DNA of 64,000 bases, taken from Rhodoferax sp. (GTDB lineage: Bacteria > Pseudomonadota > Gammaproteobacteria > Burkholderiales > Burkholderiaceae_C). Within the stretch, counting starts at the first letter, position 1. Every line of letters starts with the position of its first letter. Below are positions 47,398-55,904 of this stretch, piece by piece. The translations under genes were made by a program, and so were the position numbers. The notes under the pieces were generated by a model. It did not search any database and was not told the origin of the DNA. It saw only the letters and a list, made by a program, of their open reading frames with translations. The stretch is taken from assembly GCF_030653815.1 (NCBI RefSeq), contig NZ_JAURYQ010000019.1:1-64000 (forward strand). The letters are read 5' to 3'.

Positions 47398-48110
47398 GGT
47401 GTGGATTGGGTGTTGTAAGCGGAATCGATCTCATTGAACATGGGTTCAGACAAATGCTCAGCGTAGGGGCCGTGACCGCTGTGCGAGGCCACGGAGGCCG
47501 GAATGAATTGTCCGCTATTGACATCAAAGACATGGATCTCGCCGTCTTCAATGACATAGTGCCAACCATGCAGCGTCATGAGGCCAGCTTCCACCTGGGC
47601 GCGCACCATGGGGTAGCCCATGAGCCGCTCCAGCTGCAAGACCACCGCGCGCTGCTCGGTGCGGCGCAAAGCCTCCTCTGTGACCTGCACCGGCAACACC
47701 GCTTCACGGCCCAGTTCCAGCCAGGCGATCAGGTTTTTGGCCTGGGGATTCACCTCTTCGTAGAGGGCACGGATGCCGCCGCAATGGCTGTGGCCACACA
47801 CAATGATGCGTGACACCTTGAGATTGAGCACGGCGAATTCAATGGCAGCCGAGGTGCCATGAAACCCGGCCGAGCCGTCATAGGGTGGCACAAAGGCGCC
47901 CACATTGCGCACCAGAAACAGCTCGCCCGGACCCATGCCGGTCAGCATGTAGGGCACCAGACGCGAGTCCGAGCAACCGATGAAAAGAATGGTGGGGTGC
48001 TGACCCTCGGCAATCAGGGTCTGGAACTGCTCCTGCACACCGGGGAAGGTGTGGTCGTGAAAGCGCCGGATGCGCGCCAGCAATTCATCGGGCACTACAG
48101 CTGTGGGCAT
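47394..48110 (-). CDS. Beta-class carbonic anhydrase
   Basis: Zinc enzyme interconverting CO2 and bicarbonate, 238 residues. Zinc ligands: GCSDSR (Cys, Asp-Arg dyad) and CGHSHCGG (His, Cys). About twelve bases separate it from the parvulin gene. Location at the end of a respiratory nitrate reductase operon is unusual; a role in CO2/pH control during nitrate respiration is inference. Confidence 0.92.
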   Translation of the reverse strand: MPTAVVPDELLARIRRFHDHTFPGVQEQFQTLIAEGQHPTILFIGCSDSRLVPYMLTGMGPGELFLVRNVGAFVPPYDGSAGFHGTSAAIEFAVLNLKVSRIIVCGHSHCGGIRALYEEVNPQAKNLIAWLELGREAVLPVQVTEEALRRTEQRAVVLQLERLMGYPMVRAQVEAGLMTLHGWHYVIEDGEIHVFDVNSGQFIPASVASHSGHGPYAEHLSEPMFNEIDSAYNTQSTP

Positions 48111-48122
48111 CTTTGTCTGGAC

Positions 48123-48917
48123 CTATTGCACCAGCGGTGTATCAGCGGCTTCCAGGTCCACACCCTGAACGCTTGCTTCGCCTGCCAGCAGGCTCAGGTA
48201 CTGGCGCAGTGCCGTGACAAAAGTCTGCTGTTTCAGCGTCATGCGTACGGCGCCATGGACCGAGTCAAAGGCTTGGGCCACGCCGGCCTCACGGCCCATG
48301 ACCTCCACCACATGCAGGCCGAAACGGCTGTGCACCAGGCGTGGCAGCACGCCCACTTCGGCGTGGCCAAACAACTCCTTGGCAAACTCGGGCGCGCAGT
48401 CGCTGGTGGTCAACCAGCCCAGTTGGCCGCCCTCGGCGCCGCTGGGGCAGTTGGACAAGGTCTTGGCAGCCTTGGCAAACGCGTCGTCGGTGTTGCTACT
48501 GTCAAAGCAGCGCACATTGAGCAGCGTGCCTTCGGCTTGCTTGCGCAGGGCGTTCAGGTCCACGCCGGGTGTCACTGCGAACAGGATATGGCGCACATGG
48601 ACGCGTTCACCCGTGGTGTAGTGGCTGGCTTGGTTGGCCGCATGATGGCGACGGCAGGCTTCTTCAGACGGCTCGGGAATCAGCAGTTCCTGGTCCAGCA
48701 AGGTCTCGATGGCGATGGACGCCGCCTCGCTGGCCACCCCATCGGTGCTGGCGGCGTCACTGGCGTCCAGCAGACCCTTGTGCATGGCGGCCTGACGCAG
48801 CAATTCGGCGTAAGCGCGCTGGCGCAACTCATCGGCCGTCAGGACATCGCCGGCCTTGTGCAGCGCCACGCCGTTGATGTTGGCCACGGGGGTTTCGGTG
48901 ATCGAAGTAGATTGCAT
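48123..48917 (-). CDS. Parvulin-type peptidyl-prolyl isomerase of the nar operon
   Basis: A 264-residue NifM/PpiC-like protein: helical N-terminal chaperone part, then a parvulin domain (VHVRHILFAVTPG, GGQLGWLTTSDCAPEFAKELF, HSRFGLHVVEVMGRE; about residues 120-235). No signal peptide is seen, so it acts in the cytoplasm, probably on NarGH folding. The ATG at 48917, 10 bp after narI, is chosen; an in-frame start inside narI is not supported. Confidence 0.88.
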   Translation of the reverse strand: MQSTSITETPVANINGVALHKAGDVLTADELRQRAYAELLRQAAMHKGLLDASDAASTDGVASEAASIAIETLLDQELLIPEPSEEACRRHHAANQASHYTTGERVHVRHILFAVTPGVDLNALRKQAEGTLLNVRCFDSSNTDDAFAKAAKTLSNCPSGAEGGQLGWLTTSDCAPEFAKELFGHAEVGVLPRLVHSRFGLHVVEVMGREAGVAQAFDSVHGAVRMTLKQQTFVTALRQYLSLLAGEASVQGVDLEAADTPLVQ

Positions 48918-48927
48918 GTTAGCCACC

Positions 48928-49662
48928 TCAAACACCTGCGCCGGGGTGGCGTGGCTGATTTTGTCCGGCGGGCACATTCAGGCGCCGGGCCCGCACCACC
49001 TGGTAGGGGCGCATCAGGTAAGTGACCGAGGCAAAGCCGCTCCAGACGTGCACCAGGCGGGTGAAAGGGAAGATGAAGAAGATCGTCATACCCAGGAACA
49101 TGTGCGCCTTGAAGATGAAGCCGGCATCGGCCAACAGTTCAACGGCGCCCGGCTGGAACGTCACGATGGCTTGCGCCCAGCCCGCCAGTTTCATCATCAT
49201 GCTGCCGTCCAGGTGTTGCCCCGACAGCGGCACAGTGGCCAAACCCAGCGCCAGTTGCAGCCACAGCAGCACCAGCAGCATGATGTCGCTGGTTTTGGAG
49301 TTGATGCGGATGCGCGGCTCGGTCAGGCGGCGGTGCAGCAAAATGGTGACACCGATGAAGCCCAGCAAGCCGGCAATGCCGCCGCTGATCATGGCCATGA
49401 GTTGTTTGTCACCGGCACTGACGAAGTGCTCATAAACAAAGTGCGGTGTCAGCATGCCGAAGGTGTGGCCAAAGAACAGGAACAGCACGCCAATGTGGAA
49501 CAGGTTGCTGCCCCAGCGCAGTTGGCCCATTTTCAGCATTTGCGACGAGTCGCTTTTCCAGGTGTACTGGTCGCGGTCGAAGCGGATCAGGCTGCCGAGC
49601 ACGAAGACGACGAAGGCGATGTAGGGGTAGACGCCAAACAGGAGGTAGTCGAGGGTGTTCAT
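48928..49662 (-). CDS. narI: Respiratory nitrate reductase gamma subunit (cytochrome b)
   Basis: Membrane anchor with two b hemes that oxidises quinol. 244 residues, five membrane helices; haem-ligand His occur in NLFHIGVLFLFFGH, and KAHMFLGMTIFF...TRLVHVWS. It overlaps narJ by ATGA. Its C-terminal tail is rich in Arg, Asn and Pro. Confidence 0.95.
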   Translation of the reverse strand: MNTLDYLLFGVYPYIAFVVFVLGSLIRFDRDQYTWKSDSSQMLKMGQLRWGSNLFHIGVLFLFFGHTFGMLTPHFVYEHFVSAGDKQLMAMISGGIAGLLGFIGVTILLHRRLTEPRIRINSKTSDIMLLVLLWLQLALGLATVPLSGQHLDGSMMMKLAGWAQAIVTFQPGAVELLADAGFIFKAHMFLGMTIFFIFPFTRLVHVWSGFASVTYLMRPYQVVRARRLNVPAGQNQPRHPGAGV

Positions 49663-50378
49663 AGTGGGGCTCCAGCAGTTGCGGCTGCGCTTTGACGTGG
49701 TTTGGCCGCATCGGTTTTAACAAAATGAATGGGTTGGGCTTGGTCCGGCTTGGTCTGCCCCTTGACGGAGCAACCATCAAATACCACCGGTTCTTCCCAG
49801 CTGGTGTCAAGCGGCTCATCGGCCACGATCTTGACCGGATGCGCCTTTTCGCCGCTGAGTTCCAGCAAGGCCCCGAGCACGCTGGCGTAGGGGCTGTTGC
49901 GCTGTTGCAGGGCGTTGAAAATGGCATTGAAAATGTGCGCCATCTCGCCCAGGAAGGCGCGTGCCTCCTTGGGAGGCTGGGTCGAGACGAATTCAAGCAC
50001 CACCGGCAGGTAGTCCGGCATTTCATCAGGGCCGAGGAACAGGCCGGCCTTTTCGTAGGTTTGTGCCAGGTCGATCATGGCCGGGCCACGGTCGCGCGAG
50101 TCGCCATGCACATGTTCGAACAGGTGCAGCGAGGTGGCGCGGCCGCGGTCAAAGACTTCGACGTACTCGGCCTCGTTCTCAAGCGCGTTGCCGCGTGCCA
50201 GGCCGCTGATGAGTGCGTCAAGTTCTTCCAGGCGCGCCGGGGCGATGGCTTTCTCGGACAACAGCGCCTGGCGCATGTCGTCGAGGTCGCCGCGCAGTTG
50301 CGCATCGGGGTAGGACAGCAGTCGCGCCAGAACGCGCAGGCTCAGCGACGCCGGGACGGGAGTTGAAAAGAGGGCCAT
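49659..50378 (-). CDS. narJ: Nitrate reductase assembly chaperone NarJ
   Basis: Dedicated chaperone for insertion of the molybdenum cofactor and membrane attachment of NarGH. 239 residues, helical, with LARLLSYPDAQLRGDLDDM and EHVHGDSRDRGPAMIDL. The ATG two bases after narH's stop is chosen. A tail of about 60 residues (ending KPRQSAAATAGAPL) exceeds the family core. Confidence 0.93.
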   Translation of the reverse strand: MALFSTPVPASLSLRVLARLLSYPDAQLRGDLDDMRQALLSEKAIAPARLEELDALISGLARGNALENEAEYVEVFDRGRATSLHLFEHVHGDSRDRGPAMIDLAQTYEKAGLFLGPDEMPDYLPVVLEFVSTQPPKEARAFLGEMAHIFNAIFNALQQRNSPYASVLGALLELSGEKAHPVKIVADEPLDTSWEEPVVFDGCSVKGQTKPDQAQPIHFVKTDAAKPRQSAAATAGAPL

Positions 50379-50380
50379 GA

Positions 50381-51904
50381 TCAGACCTCCGCCTGGATTG
50401 GAATGGTGCGGCGTTTGCTGCCACCAAACAGGCTGGCTTCGCTGGCACCGTCGGAGCAACCATTGCCGAACGAGAAACCGCAGCCCCCACGCACGTCAAA
50501 GGTGTTCTCGGCGTATTCGCGGTGCGTGCTGGGGATGACAAAGCGGTCCTCGTAGTTGGCAATCGCCATCACCTGGTACATCTCCTCGACTTCCAGCGTG
50601 CTCATCTGCACCTGCTCCAGCGCTGCCATATTGGGTTTGCCATCCACGTGTTTGCCACGCTGGTAGGCGCGCATGGCGAGCATGCGCTCCAGCGCCCGTT
50701 CCACCGGGAAGGTGTCGCCGGCTGTCAGCAAATTGGCCAGGTACTTGACCGGAATCCGCAGTTGCTTGACATCGGGGATTTCACCGTTGATGCCGATGTT
50801 GCCGGCGTTGGCGGCTGCGCTGATGGGCGACAGCGGTGGCACATACCAGACCATGGGCAGCGTGCGGTATTCGGGGTGCAAGGGCAGGGCGACTTTCCAT
50901 TCCACCGCCATTTTGTAGACCGGGCTGTTGCGGGCGGCTTCCATCCACTTGTCGGGAATACCGTCGGCTCTCGCCTGCTCAATCACTTTCGGGTCGTTCG
51001 GGTCCAGGAAAATGTCGAGCTGGGCCTGGTACAGGTCGCGGTCATGTTCCACGCTCGCGGCCTCCTGGATGCGGTCGGCATCGTACAGCAGCACGCCGAG
51101 GTAACGGATGCGCCCGACGCAGGTCTCACTGCACACCGTGGGTTGGCCGGCTTCGATGCGCGGGTAGCAGAAGATGCACTTTTCGGCCTTGCCGGATTTC
51201 CAGTTGTAATAAATCTTCTTGTAAGGGCAGCCGCTGATGCACATGCGCCAGCCGCGGCATTTGTCCTGGTCGATCAGCACAATGCCGTCTTCCTCGCGCT
51301 TGTAGATCGAGCCTGACGGGCAGCTGGCCACACATGCCGGGTTCAGGCAGTGCTCACACAGGCGCGGCAGGTACATCATGAAGGTGTTTTCGAACTGACC
51401 GTAGATGTCCTTCTGGATGTCGTCAAAGTTTTTGTCTTTGCTGCGCTTGGAGAACTCACCGCCCAGAATCTCCTCCCAGTTCGGACCCCAAACGATTTTC
51501 TCCATGCGCTTGCCGGTGATCAGGCTGCGCGGGCGGGCCGTGGGTGCCGCCTTGGACTCGGGCGCGGATTGCAGGTGCGCGTAGTCAAAGGTGAAGGGCT
51601 CGTAGTAGTCGTCAATTTGTGGCAGGTTCGGATTGGCGAAGATGCGCATGAGCAGCTTCCACTTGGCGCCCTGGCGCGGCTCAATGGCGCCATTGCTCTT
51701 GCGGATCCAGCCACCGTTCCATTTGTCCTGGTTTTCCCATTCTTTCGGGTAGCCAATGCCGGGTTTGGTCTCGACGTTGTTGAACCAGGCGTATTCCATG
51801 CCGGGGCGGCTGGTCCAGACGTTTTTGCAGGTAACAGAGCAGGTGTGGCAACCAATGCATTTGTCCAGGTTGAGCACCATGCCGATTTGTGCGCGAATTT
51901 TCAT
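50381..51904 (-). CDS. narH: Respiratory nitrate reductase beta subunit
   Basis: Iron-sulphur electron-transfer subunit of 507 residues. Four Cys groups: C16-x2-C19-x2-C22-x3-C26 (CIGCHTCSVTC), CEHCLNPACVASCP, CRGWRMCISGCP (third position Trp, as known for the 3Fe-4S cluster) and CIFCYPR...CSETCVG. It begins with MKIRAQIGMVLNLDKC. The 67-bp gap after narG contains hairpin repeat copy C. Confidence 0.97.
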   Translation of the reverse strand: MKIRAQIGMVLNLDKCIGCHTCSVTCKNVWTSRPGMEYAWFNNVETKPGIGYPKEWENQDKWNGGWIRKSNGAIEPRQGAKWKLLMRIFANPNLPQIDDYYEPFTFDYAHLQSAPESKAAPTARPRSLITGKRMEKIVWGPNWEEILGGEFSKRSKDKNFDDIQKDIYGQFENTFMMYLPRLCEHCLNPACVASCPSGSIYKREEDGIVLIDQDKCRGWRMCISGCPYKKIYYNWKSGKAEKCIFCYPRIEAGQPTVCSETCVGRIRYLGVLLYDADRIQEAASVEHDRDLYQAQLDIFLDPNDPKVIEQARADGIPDKWMEAARNSPVYKMAVEWKVALPLHPEYRTLPMVWYVPPLSPISAAANAGNIGINGEIPDVKQLRIPVKYLANLLTAGDTFPVERALERMLAMRAYQRGKHVDGKPNMAALEQVQMSTLEVEEMYQVMAIANYEDRFVIPSTHREYAENTFDVRGGCGFSFGNGCSDGASEASLFGGSKRRTIPIQAEV

Positions 51905-51921
51905 GTGTAACTCCTTATGTT

Positions 51922-51969
51922 TTGCGGGACAGACCGCAGCGACGCAGTCGCCAGCTCTGTCCTCAAACT
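51922..51969 (-). repeat. GGACAGA/TCTGTCC hairpin repeat, copy C (inverted)
   Basis: Reads TTGCGGGACAGACC...GCTCTGTCCTCAAAC, the reverse complement of copies A and B at both ends. It ends two bases from the narG stop codon. Confidence 0.85.
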
Positions 51970-51971
51970 AA

Positions 51972-54900
51972 TCAAACGTGGGCTGCGGCGACTTCGGTGG
52001 ACGAACCTTCGTCGTCCAGCCAGTCCACCTTGGCCATCTTGCGCACCACCACAAACTCATCGCGGTTGGTGCCAATCGTGCCGTAGTAGTTGAAGCCGTA
52101 GCTGAATTGGGCGTAGCCGCCGATCATGTGGGTCGGCTTGAGCACAATCCGGGTGACCGAGTTGTGAATACCGCCACGCACCCCGGTGATTTCCGAGCCG
52201 GGGGTGTTGATGATCTTCTCCTGCGAGTGGTACATCAGCGTCATGCCGGGGTTGACACGCTGGCTGACCACCGCACGGGCCGCAATGGCACCGTTGATGT
52301 TGAAGACCTCGATCCAGTCGTTGTCTTCAATGCCGGCGCTCTTGGCGTCGTCTTCACTGAGCCAGACCACACTGCCGCCGCGGTTCAGCGTGAGCATCAT
52401 CAGGTTGTCACTGTAGGTGGAGTGAATGCCCCACTTCTGGTGCGGCGTGATGAAGTTCAGCGCAATTTCCTTGTTGCCGTTGGGCTTGATGTTGTGAATG
52501 CCGGCGGTGGTTTTCAGGTCCACAGGTGGCCGGTAGCTGCTGAAGCCTTCGCCAAACGCGGTCATCCAGGGGTGGTCCATGTAGAACTGCTGACGACCGG
52601 TCAGGGTGCGCCATGGGATCATCTCATGCACGTTGGTGTAGCCGGCGTTGTAGGACACGGTTTCACTTTCGATGCCGCTCCAGGTCGGCGAGCTGATGAT
52701 CTTGCGCGGCTGGGCCTGGATGTCGCGGAAACGGATTTTTTCGTCCTCGCGGTACAGCGCCAGGTGGGTGTGGTCAATGCCGGTCTGTTTGCCCAGCGCC
52801 TTCCAGGCTTTCACTGCCACGTGGCCGTTGGTTTCGGGTGCCAATTGCAACACGACTTCGCAGGCATCGATGTCGGTGTCGATCTTGGGCATGCCGCAGG
52901 TCACACCGGCGTCGGTCACCAGGCCGTTGAGCTGACCGAGTTGCGTGACTTCGATCTTGGTGTCCCAGTTGATACCCTTGCCGCCGTTGCCGACCTTGTT
53001 CATCAGTGGCCCCAGGGCGGTGAAGCGCTTGTACAGGTTGGGGTAGTCGCGTTCCACCACCACCATGTTGGGCGCTGTTTTGCCAGGGATCAGCTCAATT
53101 TCGCCACGTTTCCAGTCCTGCACACCAAAGGGTTGTGCCAGCTCGGCCGGGGAGTCGTGCATGAGGGGCGACAGCACCATGTCACGCTCCACGCCCAGAT
53201 GGCCGACGCAGATTTCGCTGAATTTTTTCGCGAAACCCTTGTAGATGTCCCAGTCGCTGCGGGACTGCCAGGCCGGGTCCACCGCGGTGCTCAAGGGGTG
53301 GATGAAGGGGTGCATGTCACTGGTGTTGAGGTCGTTCTTCTCGTACCAGGTGGCGGTGGGCAGCACGATGTCGGAGTACAGGCAGGTGGTGCTCATGCGG
53401 AAGTCCAGCGTGACCAGCAGGTCGAGCTTGCCTTCGGGCGCCTTGTCATGCCACACCACTTCTTCGGGCTTGGCTTCGTCGGCGCCCATGTCCTTGCCCT
53501 GCACGCCGTTGCTGGTGCCCAGCAGGTGCTTGAGGAAGTACTCGTGGCCCTTGCCGCTGGAGCCCAAAATATTGGAGCGCCAGACGAACATGTTGCGCGG
53601 CCAGTTGTTGGGGTGGTCAGGGTCTTCGCAACTCATGGCCTGGCTGCCGTCTTTCAGACCTTTGACCAGGTAGTCCTTGGGCTCCATGCCCGCTGCCGCC
53701 GCATCCTTGACCAACTGCATCGGGTTGGTTTTGAGTTGGGGTGCCGAAGGTAACCAGCCCATGCGTTCGGCACGCACGTTGTAGTCGATCATGCTGCCGC
53801 CAAACTTGGACTTGTCGGCCAGCGGGCTCAGCACTTCATCGACACCCAGCTTTTCATAGCGCCACTGGTCGGTGTGGGCGTAGAAGAAGCTGGTGGAGTT
53901 CATCTGCCGGGGCGGACGGATCCAGTCCAGCGCGAAGGCCAGTGCGGTCCAGCCGGTTTGCGGGCGCAGTTTTTCCTGGCCCACATAGTGCGCCCAGCCG
54001 CCGCCCGATTGGCCAATACAGCCGCACATCATCAGCATGTTGATGACGCCACGGTAGTTCATGTCGGCGTGGTACCAGTGGTTCATGGCCGCACCGATGA
54101 TGACCATGGACTTGCCATGGGTCTTGTCGGCATTTTCAGCAAACTGGCGCGCCACGGTGATGAGCTGCTCACGCGGTGTGCCGGTGATGCGCTCTTGCCA
54201 GGCCGGGGTGTAAGGGGTGTCGTCGTCGAAGTCCTTGGCCGCCATTTCTCCTGGCAGACCGCGGGCCACGCCGTAGTTGGCGACCTGCAGGTCGAACACG
54301 GTGGCCACCAGCGCCTCGCGCTTGTCGCCCTCCTTGCCGAGCGAAATGCGTTGCACCGGCACGGTACGCACCAGCACGTTGTTGGCGGCGTCTCCGGTGG
54401 CGTTGTTGGGGAAGTTTTCGCTGACGATGCCACCAAAGTAGGGGAAGCCCACCTTGGCCGTCTCGGTGCTGGCGTTTTCACCTTCCATGACGGTGAGCTT
54501 GAGCTTGACATCGGTGCCGTGGCGCGCTTCCTTGGCCTGCAGGTTCCACTGGCCTTCATCGGCGCGGCCGTCAGCACCCCAGCGGAAGCCGATGGCACCA
54601 TTGGGCAGCACCACCTTGCCGTCTTCGTTGAGGGCGACAGTTTTCCACTCGGGGTTGTTGGCAGCACCGAGCTTGCCGTTGAAGTCGGAGGCGCGCACAT
54701 AACGGTCGGGCACCATCACCACCTCGCCGCTGGGCAGGGTCTGCTCTTTGAGCATCACCAGCATCGGCATGTCGGTGTAACGACGCACGTAGTCGTCAAA
54801 GTAAGTGCTGCGCTCACCCTTGTCGGGGAAGTAAAACTCTTTCAGGATGACATGGCCCATGGCCATGGCCACCGCGGCGTCAGTGCCCTGCTTGGGTTTC

Positions 54901-55784
54901 ATCCAGATGTCGGAGAGCTTGGCCACTTCCGAGTAGTCGGGCGTGACCGCCACGGTCTTGGTGCCTTTGTAACGCACCTCGGTGAAGAAGTGGGCGTCGG
55001 GTGTGCGCGTTTGCGGCACGTTGGAACCCCAGGCGATGATGAAGCTGCTGTTGTACCAGTCGGCCGATTCGGGCACGTCGGTTTGCTCGCCCCAGATCTG
55101 CGGGCTGGCGGGGGGCAGGTCGCAGTACCAGTCGTAAAAGCTCATGCAGACGCCGCCAATCAAGCTCAGGTAACGGCTACCGGCGGCATAACTGACCATC
55201 GACATGGCGGGAATCGGCGAAAAGCCGATGACGCGGTCGGGGCCGTGTTTCTTGATGGTGTAGATGTTGGCTGCGGCGATCATTTCATTAACCTCGTCCC
55301 AGCCCGAGCGCACAAAGCCGCCGAGGCCGCGCACGCTTTGGTAGTCTTTGCGCTTGGCATCGTCCTGGGCAATCGAGGCCCAGGCGTCCACCGGGTCCAT
55401 CGACAAGCGGGCTTCACGCCAGAGTTTCAACAGACGGCCACGCACCAGCGGGTACTTGACGCGGTTGGCGCTGTACAAATACCAGCTGTAACTGGCGCCA
55501 CGGGCGCAACCGCGCGGCTCGTGGTTGGGCATGTCCCAGCGCGTGCGCGGGTAGTCGGTTTGCTGGGTTTCCCAGGTCACGATGCCGCCCTTGACGTAAA
55601 TCTTCCAGGAGCAGGAGCCGGTGCAGTTCACGCCGTGCGTGCTGCGCACGATCTTGTCGTGTGCCCAGCGGGTGCGGTAGGCGTCTTCCCAAGTGCGGTC
55701 TTCACCCGTGGTGACACCGTGCTCGCCAGAGAAAGCCTCTTTGGGTTGCGAGAAATAAGTGAGTCGGTCAAGAAAGTGGCTCAT
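51972..55784 (-). CDS. narG: Respiratory nitrate reductase alpha subunit
   Basis: Catalytic Mo-bis-MGD subunit, 1270 residues, cytoplasmic face. N-terminal 4Fe-4S motif H-x3-C-x3-C (HGVNCTGSCSW, about residues 50-60) with the later Cys at RGCARG, and the Mo-ligand Asp region in YCDLPPASPQIWGEQTDVPES (about residue 222). Large reading frames on the opposite strand are shadows. Confidence 0.98.
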   Translation of the reverse strand: MSHFLDRLTYFSQPKEAFSGEHGVTTGEDRTWEDAYRTRWAHDKIVRSTHGVNCTGSCSWKIYVKGGIVTWETQQTDYPRTRWDMPNHEPRGCARGASYSWYLYSANRVKYPLVRGRLLKLWREARLSMDPVDAWASIAQDDAKRKDYQSVRGLGGFVRSGWDEVNEMIAAANIYTIKKHGPDRVIGFSPIPAMSMVSYAAGSRYLSLIGGVCMSFYDWYCDLPPASPQIWGEQTDVPESADWYNSSFIIAWGSNVPQTRTPDAHFFTEVRYKGTKTVAVTPDYSEVAKLSDIWMKPKQGTDAAVAMAMGHVILKEFYFPDKGERSTYFDDYVRRYTDMPMLVMLKEQTLPSGEVVMVPDRYVRASDFNGKLGAANNPEWKTVALNEDGKVVLPNGAIGFRWGADGRADEGQWNLQAKEARHGTDVKLKLTVMEGENASTETAKVGFPYFGGIVSENFPNNATGDAANNVLVRTVPVQRISLGKEGDKREALVATVFDLQVANYGVARGLPGEMAAKDFDDDTPYTPAWQERITGTPREQLITVARQFAENADKTHGKSMVIIGAAMNHWYHADMNYRGVINMLMMCGCIGQSGGGWAHYVGQEKLRPQTGWTALAFALDWIRPPRQMNSTSFFYAHTDQWRYEKLGVDEVLSPLADKSKFGGSMIDYNVRAERMGWLPSAPQLKTNPMQLVKDAAAAGMEPKDYLVKGLKDGSQAMSCEDPDHPNNWPRNMFVWRSNILGSSGKGHEYFLKHLLGTSNGVQGKDMGADEAKPEEVVWHDKAPEGKLDLLVTLDFRMSTTCLYSDIVLPTATWYEKNDLNTSDMHPFIHPLSTAVDPAWQSRSDWDIYKGFAKKFSEICVGHLGVERDMVLSPLMHDSPAELAQPFGVQDWKRGEIELIPGKTAPNMVVVERDYPNLYKRFTALGPLMNKVGNGGKGINWDTKIEVTQLGQLNGLVTDAGVTCGMPKIDTDIDACEVVLQLAPETNGHVAVKAWKALGKQTGIDHTHLALYREDEKIRFRDIQAQPRKIISSPTWSGIESETVSYNAGYTNVHEMIPWRTLTGRQQFYMDHPWMTAFGEGFSSYRPPVDLKTTAGIHNIKPNGNKEIALNFITPHQKWGIHSTYSDNLMMLTLNRGGSVVWLSEDDAKSAGIEDNDWIEVFNINGAIAARAVVSQRVNPGMTLMYHSQEKIINTPGSEITGVRGGIHNSVTRIVLKPTHMIGGYAQFSYGFNYYGTIGTNRDEFVVVRKMAKVDWLDDEGSSTEVAAAHV

Positions 55785-55825
55785 GGTTTACCTCTGTAAA
55801 AAATAAGTGTTGTTGGTTTTTAGTT

Positions 55826-55897
55826 GTCATTGCGGACTTGATCCGCAACCCATGACTTCCTGGCGCATGGATCCCGGATCGCGTCCGGGATGACATC
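55826..55897. repeat. Two hairpin repeats between narK2 and narG
   Basis: 55826-55855 has ATTGCGGA...TCCGCAA and matches, inverted, the repeat at 17706-17736. 55866-55897 has ATCCCGGA-TCGC-GTCCGGGAT. Both lie in the 120-bp spacer, which holds no gene. Confidence 0.8.
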
Positions 55898-55904
55898 CGG
55901 GGTG

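Noticed and set aside
51978-55799. Long forward frames (591 and 641 residues) opposite narG
   Set aside because: They mirror narG codons, are rich in His/Val/Gly as shadows are, and lack start sites.
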